Positions 1 through 13,401 of a stretch of 64,000 bases of DNA are shown here, piece by piece. The notes under the pieces were generated by a model that worked only from the letters and a program-made list of their open reading frames with translations, was not told the origin of the DNA and did not search any database. Within the stretch, counting starts at the first letter, position 1, and every line of letters starts with the position of its first letter. The translations under genes were made by a program, and so were the position numbers. The DNA lies in assembly GCF_028554725.1 (NCBI RefSeq), contig NC_071671.1, positions 57,616,501 through 57,680,500 of the forward strand, given 5' to 3'. This DNA is from Zeugodacus cucurbitae (lineage: Eukaryota > Arthropoda > Insecta > Diptera > Tephritidae).

Positions 1-469
1 TGTGGATATTAGTGCTTGCGACCATTTTTTTACCGAAAATATCGGTGAACCTCACAGATATTCGAAAGAAATTCAGAGGATATGTTTTCCTTGTAATATT
101 GTGCCTCTGAGTTAAAATTGAGCAAAATCGGGTCAATACTTCCTGTAACCTCCACATACCTAATGTACAGAAATTTACGGTGGCCTTTGTACCGTATATA
201 TCGGATAATGTGTGAGATATCTTAGCAAAATTAAGTGAACATAAAATCTTGGATATGATGGAGGATATGATGGGTGGTGAAAATGAGTAAAAACGGTCTA
301 GGAATTATCTCAGCTCTCATATACTATATATAATGATTTTCGTTATTCTATTGGACTTATGCCGAATATATGAATCGAATTGTGTGTTATTTTAATAATA
401 ATAAATAAATAACTTGCGAGCGTATAAAATGTTCGGTTGCATCCAAACTTAGCTCTACCTTACTTGTTT
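1..469 (-). repeat. Dispersed mini-me-like repeat, copy A, cut by window edge
   Basis: On the minus strand this reads as the 5' part of a family whose fuller copies lie at 20726 and 53506. The family begins with AACAAGTAAGG, then a small GTTCGG/CCGAAC hairpin and ATTTTATACKCTCGCAA. All of these appear here in reverse at about 415-469. The rest aligns by eye with 53580-54360, including CACTTAATTTTGCTA and AATTTCTTT. No protein is encoded. The copy is truncated only because the window starts inside it. Confidence 0.75.
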
Positions 470-2536
470 TTATTTCAATTTTCAAAACTGCATGTAAATC
501 TTCAAAATTTTGCTAATTCTACAAAATCGGATTTATTAACACAGCTGGCAAGTGCAAAAGTTAAAAATTAAGACTTGATAAGAGTCTACAAATTTGCATT
601 TTCGAAATTCGTGATGCATGCAAAGACAAAGAGACTTGCTTTCCACGGTAAGTGAGTGAATTAACTGTCTAGGCGACGCTTCAAAGCCAGTTGAATCAGT
701 TGAATATTATTAGGTCATAGACACTGTGGCTGTGCTGCATAATTCATAAAATGTTATAATTTATCACACAATGTCAGTATGTTTGTTGTTGTTCTAGTAC
801 ACAAAGCAACGCTGCAGTAAGAACAAAAAAAAATGTATGTGAGTGTACCCAATTTATGCGCATTTGCATTGACGCGTGTAATATCTGTCGCCTTGTAGGC
901 TAGCAAAAAGTCATTCACTTCTCATATATACGTATGTATGAGTATGTGTATGTGTTTGAGAAAGTCAGTGATTTGCATGCATAAAAACAATCTTTCATTC
1001 TTGAGTGCCAAACAAATTTTGTGTCATATATGATGACATACATATATACATATATGCGACGCCAAGCAGCAGCATGGATATGTCCTTGAGCGCCTCCAAA
1101 ACTGTTCAAGCTAACAAGTTGTTGACATAAGCAGTGGCAAAAGATGGCATAAAATGGCTAGAAAGTAAGTTGTGACCACTTTTCTTATAAAAAAAAAAAT
1201 ACAGTTAACCACATCAAATTTTTGATGTATTTTTTTTTGTTTTTGTTTTTGTTTTATGCTTTCTATGCATAATAATTTATAAAGCCAATTTTGCGCTTTT
1301 CACGCTTAACTTTTAAAACGTCGCACTCGACTTTTTATAGCCGTTACAGACGCAGTGGTTTTGCGGACGCTTTGAAGTTTGACTGTACTACATCAAAGTA
1401 AACACTTTGCTAAATGAGCAGCGTACAACGCTTAAGTGTGTTTACATAGCATAGCATATCATAGGCGTACTAGCCTGCAACTTTTGCCTGGTGTTCATGC
1501 GTTTGCCAACCATTTGCCATGTAATAATGCAAAATTTATGAGACTATCGCTTGTTGGCGGCACAAACATCGGTCAGTCTGTCAGTGAGTGCGTCAATGTG
1601 TCTTGGATTTTCTTGCGTGTAATTAATGTTACGTATACGCAGTGTGGCGCCTATCATTATATGGTGAGTGGCATTCCCACCCTCGCAGGCATGGAGTTAT
1701 GCAATTGAAACTGTCTAGAAAACCAATTATTTTAAGCACATATATGTTTTAAACAATGACAATAGAAGTTACAATTAATTTATTTGGCCGAAATTATGGT
1801 TTAAAATCTAAATCACCTTGGTTAGGGGAGTTTTATAAAAATATATATTTTGTCTCTTGAATTGAAAAACTCGCGAGTAAAGAAATAAAAATTGTATTGA
1901 AACCAACAAGTTAAGATATAATATTTTGAATAACTGAAAAATGAAAACGATTGATATAGCAGACCCTACAAAGGTACCAAAAAAAAATGTGCTGGGCTTA
2001 TCGTTTATAATTGTTTGAGTAGCTAACAATTGGGTGCAGTACAAGTTAATAATCGTCAAAAAAGCAACAGCTCTTCAATAGGAATGTAGTAGAATTCTTG
2101 GGTAGAAGAGTGACATTAGAAGAAACGTGGTGTCAACATTTAACACCAGAGTCCTATCGACAATTATTCGAATAGACTGCATCCAAAAAAACGATTCCAA
2201 AAGTGAAAAGACGAAACAATCACCTGGAAAATTCACAGCTTGCATATTTGGGAATCATTTTCAATTAATAGCCTGAAAAAGGAAACAAAGAAAATTTAAA
2301 AAGAATTGAACATCGACTAATCAAGAGAAGCACTATGCCATAAAATTATGAAATGAAAGTAAAATTGCACGAGTTAGCATTTTGATCGGTTCATAGATCC
2401 ATCTCAAGTTCCAGAACCGGTCTCTGCTGGCTTTTTCAGTTCTCAGATCCCACGAGAATATTCAATGAAAGGAAATGTAGGATACTTTATAGTTATCACT
2501 TAGTGGTATATTTAGTAGCAAACAAAATTATATAAG
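470..2536. other. Non-coding AT-rich DNA
   Basis: No supported gene. It holds A/T homopolymer runs near 1190-1250 and short open frames without coding character on both strands. Nothing here matches the repeats found elsewhere in the window. Confidence 0.6.
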
Positions 2537-3194
2537 AATCATTGAATCCGTTTCGATCGAAAATTGGTTCGATTGGAACCAAAAATTTTCCATCGGAATC
2601 ACTTAAACCGTATCGAAAATAAAATTTACGATCACATTGAACTCACTTACCGACTCGAAAAAATACATTCTGCGACTAATAGATGTCGCTAATAACGAAA
2701 TCATTGAATCAGCAAAATCGAACATTTTGGTCGAAATCTATACGTTGGTGAGTGAGTAGCGGAAATTAAAAATAAATAAACTATTTGGAAGTTTTTATGT
2801 AAATAATTACTGATAACGGACTGAATTTTGTTTTAAATGGGTACTTTAGAGAAAAAAAACCAAAAACGGCCTAATTAAAGATGTTTAAAAGCGATATAAA
2901 GTTGCCCGCTCGAAATAGCAAAAGAATATTCTCAAAGAACCTTAGGCGAATTTAATATTTTTTTTGGAAGAAATTGTACAATAGTTAGTAGGTAGCTTTA
3001 ATATTTTTTTAACAAAGTAGAAAGCACAGACACCGTATCAAATTTGTCGCATTTGTCGATAAATGTCGATAAAACAGTTTCACGTTCTCACTTTGTTGTA
3101 AAGCTGTTTATCGACGGAATCAATGATTTCATGAGCATTTTCAATCGAAAATCCTTATCGTATCGAAATCGAATTCGCTGCGGATTCAATGATT
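2537..3194. mobile_element. Non-autonomous element with 14-bp terminal inverted repeats
   Basis: AATCATTGAATCCG at 2537-2550 is repeated as its exact reverse complement at 3181-3194, bracketing 658 bp. Similar but imperfect pieces (ATCATTGAATCA, GAATCAATGATTTC, TTTCGAT/ATCGAAA) recur inside, so the ends carry nested sub-terminal repeats. No open frame of note lies within. I could not find a clean target-site duplication: the left flank is TATATAAG and the right flank AGGCCCAT. This is most likely an old MITE; the superfamily is not assignable by eye. Confidence 0.55.
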
Positions 3195-4459
3195 AGGCCC
3201 ATTACTTAAAAGAAGTAGAAAATTATCGGTGTATAGCACTCGAAGGCATCTGTTTTCATGCTAAAATTGAGTTTTGTCAATGTAAATTGTTTTTCTTCAA
3301 AATTCTTAGTATTTCGCCTGAAATTTAGAAATTATAATGCTTTTTCAATGTAATTTATGTTATATAATTTTTTTTAATTGTATTTATTTTTCATTTGAAA
3401 AATGTTTTCTATGGTATTTTAAATCGTTTAAAAATACCGAAGAAATAAATTTCTAATAATTTTAGCACCGAATTGTTTAATTACAAAATCAGAAATTAGT
3501 TCATCAGTAGCAAAAACAAACAACAATCTATTCATTGCCATTCAATTGGATTTTGATTGAAAATTTTGATTCAATCAATCTGAATATGACATTTTGTTGC
3601 AATTTTTCGAATAAATACACTTCTTAATAAAACAATTTTTATTTGCGTTGAACATCTATTTATGTAATTTTTTGCAGAAAATTGTGCATAAATGTAAAAG
3701 TATTCAAATAAAGATGAATTGAATGTTAAATACTATCCGTAGGCATCTCTCTTTGCACAGTAATTTTCACTACTCATGAGCACTTTTACTTAACTAAAAT
3801 TTCTATAAATTCAAAATAAAAATAATTCTCACAATTTTCACTTTAAAAGCATTTTATGTGAAAAAAATTAAAAACCTGTTGGCTTTCTTACGGATCACAA
3901 AAAAAGAATTATTTTGATGCATAAATATACGCATGTACATATACTACTTAACTGACATATTTGAAAGTGCAAACAGCTGTAGGCGCTTCCGCATTAAGCG
4001 CCGAACAATAACAATCAAAAAGCAAAGCTAATAAATTTTAAATTACGATGTGGTTAGGAAATTAATTTTTAAAACATGTGAGGGAGAAACAAATTGCCTG
4101 CGGTTACAATTCCAAAGAGATTATATAAGTGGAACCGTGTGTTCATATGCTGCCGATTGTTGGCCTTGAATTTGTGCTGAATCTTTTGCCCACACTCATT
4201 TAATAAGTAAAATAATCGGTAAGCCTTCGCACCCGCATTAAATTTCGGTTATTTACACACACACACACATACATACTTATATACAGATAAACCTGTATTT
4301 AAGAGTATATAGTACATATGTATATACACAAGTTCGTTTATATATATTCGCCTTTTGTGTCCCCTATCCTATCCATTTCATGTCATTATTCCGCCTTTCT
4401 TGATGCGCACAATAAGTTTAAGTAATTCAATTATTTCGCTTCTGTGTTAAAGTGAAAGT

Positions 4460-4492
<33 letters not shown>

Positions 4493-5539
4493 CCCATTCG
4501 CTCAAGCTATGCCTGTTCGCCTCACAAAAACACACATAACCACATTCTAACGGTTAGTTAGTTGCGTGCAAAGGCAAAATGTTAAATTCGAGTGAAATAG
4601 TCGTTGTTGTCTAACCTACGGGCGCGAAACGAGTTACCCGCACAACAACAACAACAACAGCAGCCCTTTGCTTAAGTAGCAGTCGCGCGTATGTATTATG
4701 CTGTTCTATGTTTAGTTTATTTCCTCGCCGCCCGCTTCGATTTGTGTTATTGTTGCAGTCCTCAGGCTACTCGTCATCGTCGTTGGCGCTTGTTTATGGA
4801 CATATTCTGCCATTTAACCTTTCAAAATTTAATTGTTTGTGATTCTTTACGGTGTTGTTGTTATACTACTCTCCTGAACATCCTTCATTCATCAGCATTC
4901 ATTTTATTCTCTAATATTGTCACGCCCTTGCGAAGTTGTTGAGCTAATTGTGGTGAATGTACTTTATTCCAACCCTCACAATAAAATATATTATGAAATA
5001 CATATTTTATATATATTAAATTTGTTAAATACTTTTGTAGAATAACTTAAATAATAGTGTTTGATATCTAAAATACCTATCTTAAAGTCAGAGAGCTTAC
5101 AGATATCAATGTAGTCTCCATATAGCGGCTCCTATTTGGTATATGTCGTCTCAAGGAAGATATGTTCTGATGAACATATAGTTGTTTCGAGAAAGTTTCA
5201 GATCATGTTCAACCATTTTTGGAAGAATGGTTGCTGGTTCATGGTTGCAATCAAACAAATATATATTGGTATATAGTGAAGCGATAATTTTCCTCGATAT
5301 TTCACTTTTAAAAGCACTCTTTGAAGCTTTCATTCATGATTTTCTATAAAAAATTGTAAAAATAGGCAGAAGCGATATGTGAATTGCTTTACAAAAACTG
5401 GTCCAATAAATCTAGTTGCCACTTTTTAATTATAAAAGTCGAAGCGTTGTGCACAACTATCGTTATCATCAAAGTAAAATTGAAAATTTTTAAATTGAAT
5501 TTGAAGTTGGATAAATTTAAGAACATTAATGAACTATGA
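3195..5539. other. Non-coding AT-rich DNA with short microsatellites
   Basis: No gene supported. It contains a short CA run near 4256-4268, a TA run described separately, and a CAA/CAG-rich stretch near 4643-4661. Open frames here (for example 4691-4942 plus) have no recognisable domain and biased low-complexity composition. Confidence 0.55.
4467..4492. repeat. (TA)n microsatellite
   Basis: About 26 bases of uninterrupted alternating A/T directly after TACATACA. Confidence 0.9.
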
Positions 5540-5935
5540 GTCAATTGAAAATAAAAGAGGGGGAAATTTAAGGTTCTTGGTTTTAAAAAATCGATTTTTT
5601 TAATTCAATTCGAACCTGTAACTATTCAAGAATGTTCCTTTAAAATTTCAGGTGAAAATTTCAAAAACTCTTGAAGATATAGCCGATTTATAGTGGAAGC
5701 GTCAGGCGAAAACTTTAAACGCGTTTTTCTCGAAACAATGTTTTTACGACTCGCGCATGAGGTTACTCAAAACCTATTAATCCAATCGGTTCCAAATTTC
5801 AATACGTTATTCTATACATATATAGCTATGGTATGAACTAGGATCAATCAAATCGGTAAAGATCTTCTTTACTTTTCAATTTGATTTGTGACTGAAAAAA
5901 GACGATTTTCGAAAAAAAAATCAATGGTCCGTTTG
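5540..5935. repeat. Possible dispersed repeat fragment
   Basis: The stretch near 5711-5740 (ACTTTAAACGCGTTTTTCTCG) resembles, in reverse, 40889-40914, and more loosely 49371-49400 and 46650-46690. All four sit in similar poly-A/T-rich surroundings. This suggests remnants of a common family. The boundaries are not visible. Confidence 0.3.
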
Positions 5936-8900
5936 TTAATTCTTATGCGAAATTAATAATCCTAGTTCAACCAGAGCCAAACATGTACTCTTTCTAATCC
6001 CGATGGAATTTTTGGTTTCAGATGATCCAGTGAGCGGAAATCACATGCGCCGCCGAAAGGAAGGGCTTCTGTTTGATCACAAAAAGCAACAACAAAAAAA
6101 AAATATTTTGTTGAAATTTGTTTCTTCTTTTTTAAGTCTTCAAATAAATGTAAGCAAAGATACAACCCAAAAAAAAAAATTATGTTCATTTACCAGCCCA
6201 TTGCAAATCGTAAAAATTTGAAATCGAGAATGGGGTGAAATTCACACATGCATGTTATATGCCTTCGTCAACTGACCTTCAAGTTTGCTTTAACAAGAGC
6301 TCTCAGGGTGTTATTTTAGTTCGCTTTACTTGAAACTGTGAAATTTTATGTAATTTATTTAAAGATATAAATTCAGAAACCGGTACAAAAAACATAAATT
6401 TCTTAAATTTTGATTTAATTTTTAATTTCATTAAGCAATCTCACTAGATAAATATGAAACCACTTAAGAGCAAATGAAACACTTTTAAACCAACACAAAT
6501 TTCAACAGTTGGAATACGTAGCATAAATTAACTCATCTTATGAAATGCGCTATTAAATTCTTAAGAAATCATAATTGCTCTAGAAATATATGTATACTCG
6601 TACATACATACCTACCTACATACATAAATACTCGTACATTAGTGCTTGTATATATTATACCACACCACTTCAATATTACTCATACGCACTGTTGAACGCT
6701 TCAACAGATTCATGGCAGCAGCAACAGCAGAGCTCCTCCCACTCACTGACACGTGCACCTGACATGGATCATGCATAAAAATCATATAATTAAGCTTGAT
6801 TGAGCAGCATAACATAGTGCCAAGCGCAAAGCACAGCACACGTTTAATTAGGAACACGGGAAAGCTGCAAAGCTGCTGACGAATGAATGTGGCGCAGCTC
6901 AGAGTTGTGCAAGTGAAATGTAGCTAAAGTGATTGTTATTGAAATTCATTGATTGTGATAACATTGACAGTAATTAGCAATCACTGTAAAAGGCTTATGA
7001 AAGTCAGTTGAAACAGACAATTACCAATGTAGAGTGAGTTAATTAAGCTGATATTGAGCGTGTTCTAACATACTATGCAAATGCATTGGGAATATTAAAA
7101 GTCAGCAGGTTGAAATGTTGAGGCAAATGAGAGAGAAGATAGGTGCATATGCTCAATTTATAAATACAAGAGAAAAATATTTTACATTTGCTATAATTGC
7201 ACTTAAAATTTATAAAAAATATGTTAAAAAAATTTAAAAAAAAAAAAAAAAATTAAAAAATAAAATTTGGAATTTTGCAAATTTTTTTAATTTTTTTTAA
7301 GAAAAATATGAGAAATTACAGAACACAAAATAACAAAATAAAAACCTTCTCAGAAGTGGCCTCTTGTTGCTGCTTCAAGTGTGGTGAAAAATTGTTTGCT
7401 CTAAGCTTGTGTAAAATAGTCCTAACCTCACATCTTTCAACAGTGCCTGAATCTTCAAAGTACAGCAATACTCCTCCTCAACACCAACATCGGAAGCATT
7501 TTAACCTTCGTCAACTGTACAAAATAATTGTCAAATCAATTTTAAAAGCCACTTAAGTTTGAACTTTTTGACTTTTGCTGGCACTCGCTTGAGATTTGTG
7601 TTAGAATTTGTAGAAATATCAAAAGTAACAAGACAATTTATTTATCATATATGAATCACCTTTAAAGTACAAGAAAAACAACAAAATTTTAAAATTTCGA
7701 TTTCTACAAACTTAAAGGTAGGTAGCAAACAGTTTGCAGTAAAGACGAGCAACCTCTTTCGAACACGTATTTTAGGTGAAACCAAAGTTGGCACGCGTTT
7801 AATTCAATAAACTTGTTTCATAATTTTCCGGGGTCACACACACACCAGAAGCCACAAAAGTACGTGGTCGCATAAACTTATGATTTAATGGCAGAAACTA
7901 TGACGGGGCAAAAAGCTAAAAAGAGGGGACAAAAGCTAAAAGGACTCATAAAGTTAAGGCGATGTGTGTGTGTTTGCTGTAGGAAATCGATACAAATTTA
8001 TAACAATTTGTTAAAAAGTTAGGCATTACACACATATTAAGGGCACATACTTCACTGCAAACATAGACAAACACATATACATAAGTTCAGTTGTTGGAGC
8101 ACGTAGGCGTTTATCGGCGCTTGGCTGTAGTCGAACCTTTTTGCTTTGTGCACTCAAACAAAGCATGAAAGACCGCTTAGTAGTGTTTGTTTGTTTGTAT
8201 GTATGCCTGCATGTATGTATGTATTTTATTACACACATGGAAGCAATAGAAGTATGAACTCGTATAACTTCAACCATTGTTTACTTTGTACGTTCAGCTA
8301 AATGCTCGGCTTTACACTCTACACATACGAGTAAGTATGCATGATGTATGTATGTAGGCCTGTGTGCCCCATTATTTATTTGTATTGTGGCTAACGGCAT
8401 TTCCACGTAGAAAATCGCTTTGACAAACTTTTGCATTATGTATGTTCATACCTCACGTTTACCTTGTTGTTTTGTCTCTGCTTGGCCTGGCCTCTGCTGT
8501 GCTCCTTTGGTATGACCTGGCGCGTGGCTACGCTCTGGCTGCAAGTGAAGCCACAATACCTGACAAGGCTGGGCGACTTTTAAATTTATCTAAATAAGAA
8601 CTCTCACCGTGCTCAGCCAATAAAGTGTGCTGTTTCATTGCAGCATCTTTTTCATAACTTTCTATATGGAAGGGAAATTAAAGTGCGTGCGTTCATTTGT
8701 GTATTAGCTGTAGATCGTATATACAATTGTTTTAGGTGCTTTGGTTTTTTGCAAGCAGAGGCAAAAATCGCAATGAACATTAAATAATTGACGTCGGTAC
8801 GAATTTACCAAAGGGATTTCAATATATTACTGAGAAGAAAAACAAAAAAAAAATGTTTCATAACCAATTCAATAATCCTGATTACTTGCAAGGAGAACAA

Positions 8901-9229
8901 CCGCAATATGGAGAATGGGATTAATAAACAAGCGAAAAAGTGGAAAGTTGAACTTCCATAACGGAAATCATCAAAATCCGAAAGAAAACTTCGAGTTAGA
9001 GAGATTTCCAAGTCAGAGAAGGTAATTTGTATGAAATTTGACGTCTATTGCCCATTCAAAAGTTCGAGTTATAGACGTTCGAATTATGGAACCGTAGTTG
9101 GTTTGTTAAATAAATTTGTAATTTAGAAAGATTGCAAAGTGGTGTAATGAAAGGTAGAATCTTCACTTTTATTGTTTAAAACTCATATGAGTCTTTTATA
9201 CCTCGGATAACCTCAAGGAGCATACCGCA
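5936..9229. other. Non-coding AT-rich DNA
   Basis: No gene supported. It holds CATA/CTACC-type simple repeats near 6595-6640, A/T runs at 7200-7300, and TTTG/TATG runs near 8185-8225. Open frames are short, mutually overlapping and without domain signal. Confidence 0.55.
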
Positions 9230-9291
9230 AATAAGAAGTTCATACACACCTTCTATATATAGGGGGTTACAAATGGGACGCTACAAAATTA

Positions 9292-9890
9292 GATCGTGGG
9301 GGCAGTAAACGACGTCATAGTTTATCTCGCCCTCTCGAAAAAATTACGCTTTGGTGCGGTTTATGGACCGGCGGCGTCATTAGGACGTACTTCTTCCGTG
9401 ATGATCAACACCGGCACGTCATTGTGAATAGGAATCGCTACCGCTCAATAATAACCGAATATTTTTGTCCCGAATTTGATGATGTGGACTTGGACAATTT
9501 GTGGTTCAAAATGGACCGTGACAAAAGCCATACAGCGAATGTCACAATCGATTTATTGAAAACGAGATTTGGTGAACGTATTATTATCTCACGAAATGGC
9601 CCAGTCGGTCGTGCGATTTGACACCGTTAGACGATTTCTTGTGGGGCTACGTTAAGTCTGTGGTCCATGCCAACAAGCCAGCAACGATGAATGAACCTTC
9701 TACGAATATCGAACGTGAAATTGTAGAATTATCGGCCGATTTATGCTGGAAAACCGTCGAAAATTTTGTTCAGCGTCTGCACTTATGCAAACGTACCCGT
9801 GGTGGCCATACAAAAGTAATCGAGTTCCATACATAATGTCATCGAATGTACTTTCACAGGAATAAAGGATTTCACTGATATCCCACTTTT
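9292..9890 (+). mobile_element. Tc1/mariner-superfamily transposon, 3' part
   Basis: This is the remnant of the IS630/Tc1/mariner-like family common in insects, whose proteins end in a GGH...FHT motif. Homology begins about 9298 with no upstream transposase sequence, so the element is 5'-truncated. After the stop at 9834-9836 comes a short tail with AATAAA at about 9861. I cannot see terminal inverted repeats or a TA duplication. Confidence 0.65.
9298..9836 (+). pseudogene. DDE transposase C-terminal half, frameshifted
   Basis: Read in frame from 9298, the sequence gives a segment containing TLWCGLWTGGVIRTYFF, then RYRSIITEYF, then LWFKMDRDKSHTA. This is the family's strand around the second catalytic Asp, retained as the first D of MDRDK. 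At about 9600 the frame shifts by one and several residues are lost: the expected W-P-P before R-S-C-D is missing. The new frame then gives RSCDLTPLDDFLWG (third acidic residue of the DDE triad), a helical region, and the family C-terminus RGGHTKVIEFHT followed by stop. The N-terminal helix-turn-helix and first Asp are absent. The function would have been cut-and-paste transposition; this copy cannot encode an active enzyme. Family assignment is from motif recognition, not a search. Confidence 0.75.
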
Positions 9891-10832
9891 GTTTTATTTA
9901 AAACTTAACTTTTAAAATATATATAAATATACATATATTCGATTTATAAAGAAACATCCTCATAGGAGCTGTATTTTATAAGAGAATATATACAATTGAT
10001 AATATTGCTGATGACATCGGTAAGCGTGGTCTGAATTCAAAATAAATTCGAAAAAAAAATTATAAATTCTATTGTCAACTAAAAAGTAACCTCATCTAAC
10101 CCTAACTTCGGATTTTTTGAAATTACGTCTCTCTTATCACGAACCAATTTCTAAAGTATCTGTTTCCACTCATTCTGAAACACTGTAATTCAATACACGT
10201 ATTAGATTAACTCACCAAGCATTATTCTTCTTTTCAGAAAAGTCACCTGCTTAAACAAGTATAAATTACACACGAGTATAGATTCAGTAAACGGAATCAT
10301 TCCGAGCCAAAACCTATCTAAAAATGCTGAACGACCCACTGGTGTATAAATATTATTTGAAATCTGTGCTGTATAAAACAACGTCAATTATGTGTAAGGA
10401 TCTGTCATCAAAAACAGAATCTTTAATATCTGATGCTGAGCCTGTTTTAAATGATTTCATTTGTTAAACAACCTTACTGAAAAGCTTTATGTATATTCGC
10501 AATATGAGAAGAAGATACTCTTTTTCGACAAATTATTACTTCTCGCTAACACTTCATCATGTTGTTTTTCCCACAAATCTCGTTGACATCGGAGATTACG
10601 TTTAACTTTGGTTAAACCACTTGAAAATGTAAGCATAAATATTTGACTCAAGCTTTTGTGGTGAGTGATGATTTTTTGTATACAGATTTGACTAAATTTC
10701 TGAGCAAATAACGGCCAAAAATACACGTACATATAAATCCCAAGTGTAGGGGTTTACTCGTACATATTCATTTGAATTCATTAATATGCCAAAAGCGTAA
10801 CAACAAACAGCAAGAAACAAAAATTAAAAGAA
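9891..10832. other. Non-coding AT-rich DNA
   Basis: Nothing recognised: no coding signal and no match to the other repeats in the window. Confidence 0.55.
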
Positions 10833-11692
10833 AACAAGTAAGGTAGTGCAAAATTCGGGCGGAACTAAACATTGTATTCTCTTGAAATTTGTTAGAAATA
10901 AAGAAGGGAAAATATATTTTACAAAACCAGGTTGTGTCTCATATATTGAACGTTATATTCGATAGAAATTCAACTCGCAGGTCAAAAAAGTACATATTGA
11001 GCACATTGGGGTTAATCGAAGACCTTGGCTGATTTCATTCAATTTTAGTATTGCACTAAATTATGATTTGGGAAATATTTCTAACCGATTTTATTAAAAT
11101 TATTAAGTCACATATCAACCGATATATTATATATGTATATATATTATATTAAATATAATATATATATATATATATAATATAATATATTATATTATATATA
11201 TATATATTATAATATTAGTTAAATAGGATTAGAGGATCGATTTTATATATCTTTAGCATCCGATCACATTATTATTAAGAAAATAATACCACTTAAAGCC
11301 ATTAAAAAAATATTACTGCATATACAGTTTCTGAGGCTTTAACAAGTTGGAGTCCGGGACATGAACCCACAACCCCTTAACAAGTCAATATTACTTATGA
11401 CAATTCCATAATCGGATTCTCTGCACTCAAGTGTAGTCTCTCAGCAAAATATCTTAGTAGCGACATATTGCCACGCTCAGCTTTAGACCCATCTCTCCCC
11501 AGAGTAAGGAATATGTTTCGGGTTTCATCAAACCAACTCAAATTTAACTCAAGGACGGGCAGGCAGACATCCTAATCATTCCGATATACATATATAACTA
11601 TTTATCTATCTGGATCACTTTAGTTGTTATAGATAACTGTTAGGTGAACAAAACTATTATACTCTTGTGCCAAATGTTGCGTGAGTATAAAA
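10833..11692 (+). repeat. Dispersed mini-me-like repeat, copy B
   Basis: It starts with AACAAGTAAGGTAGTGC and a degraded version of the family hairpin and TATACTCTCGC motif. It ends with GTGAACAAAACTATTATACTC, then GTTGCGTGAGTATAAAA, the family's 3' end. It is shorter than the copy at 20726 because of internal deletion and carries an expanded AT tract at 11122-11216. The (GACR)n tract is reduced to a short GGACGGGCAGGCAGACAT near 11552. Confidence 0.75.
11122..11216. repeat. AT-only near-palindromic tract
   Basis: Nearly 100 bases of almost pure A/T with alternating TATA blocks and ATTATATT/AATATAAT inverted blocks, able to fold on itself. It lies inside repeat copy B. Confidence 0.85.
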
Positions 11693-13401
11693 AATATAAC
11701 GGCTTACATACGCAACGAACAATGTTGTCACGTACAAAATTTATTTTTCAACAAATTTAACAAATTCAGGCTAACTTGAGCAAATAGAGCGAGAGATTTC
11801 ATTTGAAAAGTCGTTTAAATCAAGTTTAAATACACATACATACAAACATATCTACAGTGTAGCATGTATTGTGTGCGCCACAGTTGAGCACCGCTGTTAT
11901 GCGCCAATAATTATGCAATAACTCTGCAGCTACAAAGCAGCATTTGCATTGGCAATGGAAGCCATTTGCATTGATTGGATTGCAGGTGCATTTTGAGTTT
12001 TTTTACTCCGTCTCTTTCGCTTAAATTGCAATAAAGTGATTTCATGGAAATTCATTGCCACCCACACATGAGCGCAATGAAAACATTAGCCATAATTGAA
12101 CAAGCTTTGACAAGCCGGGCAAACTTCTAAGTGCTTGCCGCCGATGTCGAACAATATGCGCCGGCAGTGTGACTGCAGCGCCCACATTTTGGCAGCGGTT
12201 CAAGGTGAATGTAAGCATGCGCCAGCGAATTTATGGGAATTTGCCAATGCGGGCCTAGCCAGTTAATGCTTGTACAAATTAGGCCTAAAGCTAAGCCAAA
12301 TGTGCTTAGGCAGTTGAAACATTTTCAGAGCAAAGGCATGTTAAGAGCAGCGCTTAGCGGAGCTCACCACTCAGTGTAACTGGATGTAACTGATTGGAAA
12401 GTGAGTCAGGAATTATGCTCAAAGTCATAGATTGGACTGCCCAGCAGGTAATTACAATTTACATTTGCAATATGTAACGGTAATGGGTGTAGATTAGGAA
12501 TGTTTGTCATTGTAATTGTAAAAAAAAATCGTCCTGAGGAACTCGACTAATTAAGGCATATACAGACATATGTATATCTGAATGTATTTCTTTGGAAAAT
12601 TACTCTTTGAGTTTATAAAAAAACCAAAATCATTTAATTTTTTTCGAATTCCGAAAATTCCCACAAAGCAATTATTTCGTAAATTAAATGGAAAAAAAAC
12701 TCGACTTCATCACATACCAGCTTTGACTCGAACGCCCCCTTGCGGCATTTGTGCGACAAGCGACAACCCTCTTCAAGTACAATTTGACACTTGAACTTAA
12801 TTTTTTATTTACAAGCTATTCATGCCATTGTCAACGGTCTTGAGCGCACACATACACGCGCTCTTCCGATACATAAATATACCGTTTGTCAAGAGAATAC
12901 GCGGAAAATGTCACTTTTTGTTGTATTGCTGTCACTTTGTGTAAATTAAATAGTTGAACAAGTGGTTGAAGTTAATAAATTCCAGAGAAATAACTGCCCA
13001 AAAGAGTGTTGAGGATGTTAATTGTAAAGTTAATTAAATTTTCGTTAAATATTGATGTTTCGAAAAGCGTGCGTGCATGTGAAGTAGTTCATAATAATTA
13101 AGTGATAAAAAGTGCGTGGGAAATTTAAATTAATTTTAAATATGCATTTAAAGAATTGTTTCCACTTTTTGTTAGAGTAATACCAAGAATGAGAATAATC
13201 GAGCAAAAACATGTTTACTGCGCATAAAACTACATTTCGAATGACAACGATCGAATGTAATCGCTCGATCCTTCCCTAATCCCGCACATACTGAATATTC
13301 TTATTATCGTTCCTAACATTCCAACTAACTTCATAAGAAAACACAGGAAACTTTGTTAAAAAAAAAACATTATCAATAAAATAGAATAGGACCAATAGGG
13401 T
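11693..13401. other. Non-coding, moderately GC-rich in parts
   Basis: No gene supported. The part at 11860-12440 is less AT-rich than its surroundings and has no repeat signature, so it may be single-copy regulatory or intronic DNA. The 70-codon frame at 12582 shows no recognisable domain. Confidence 0.5.
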
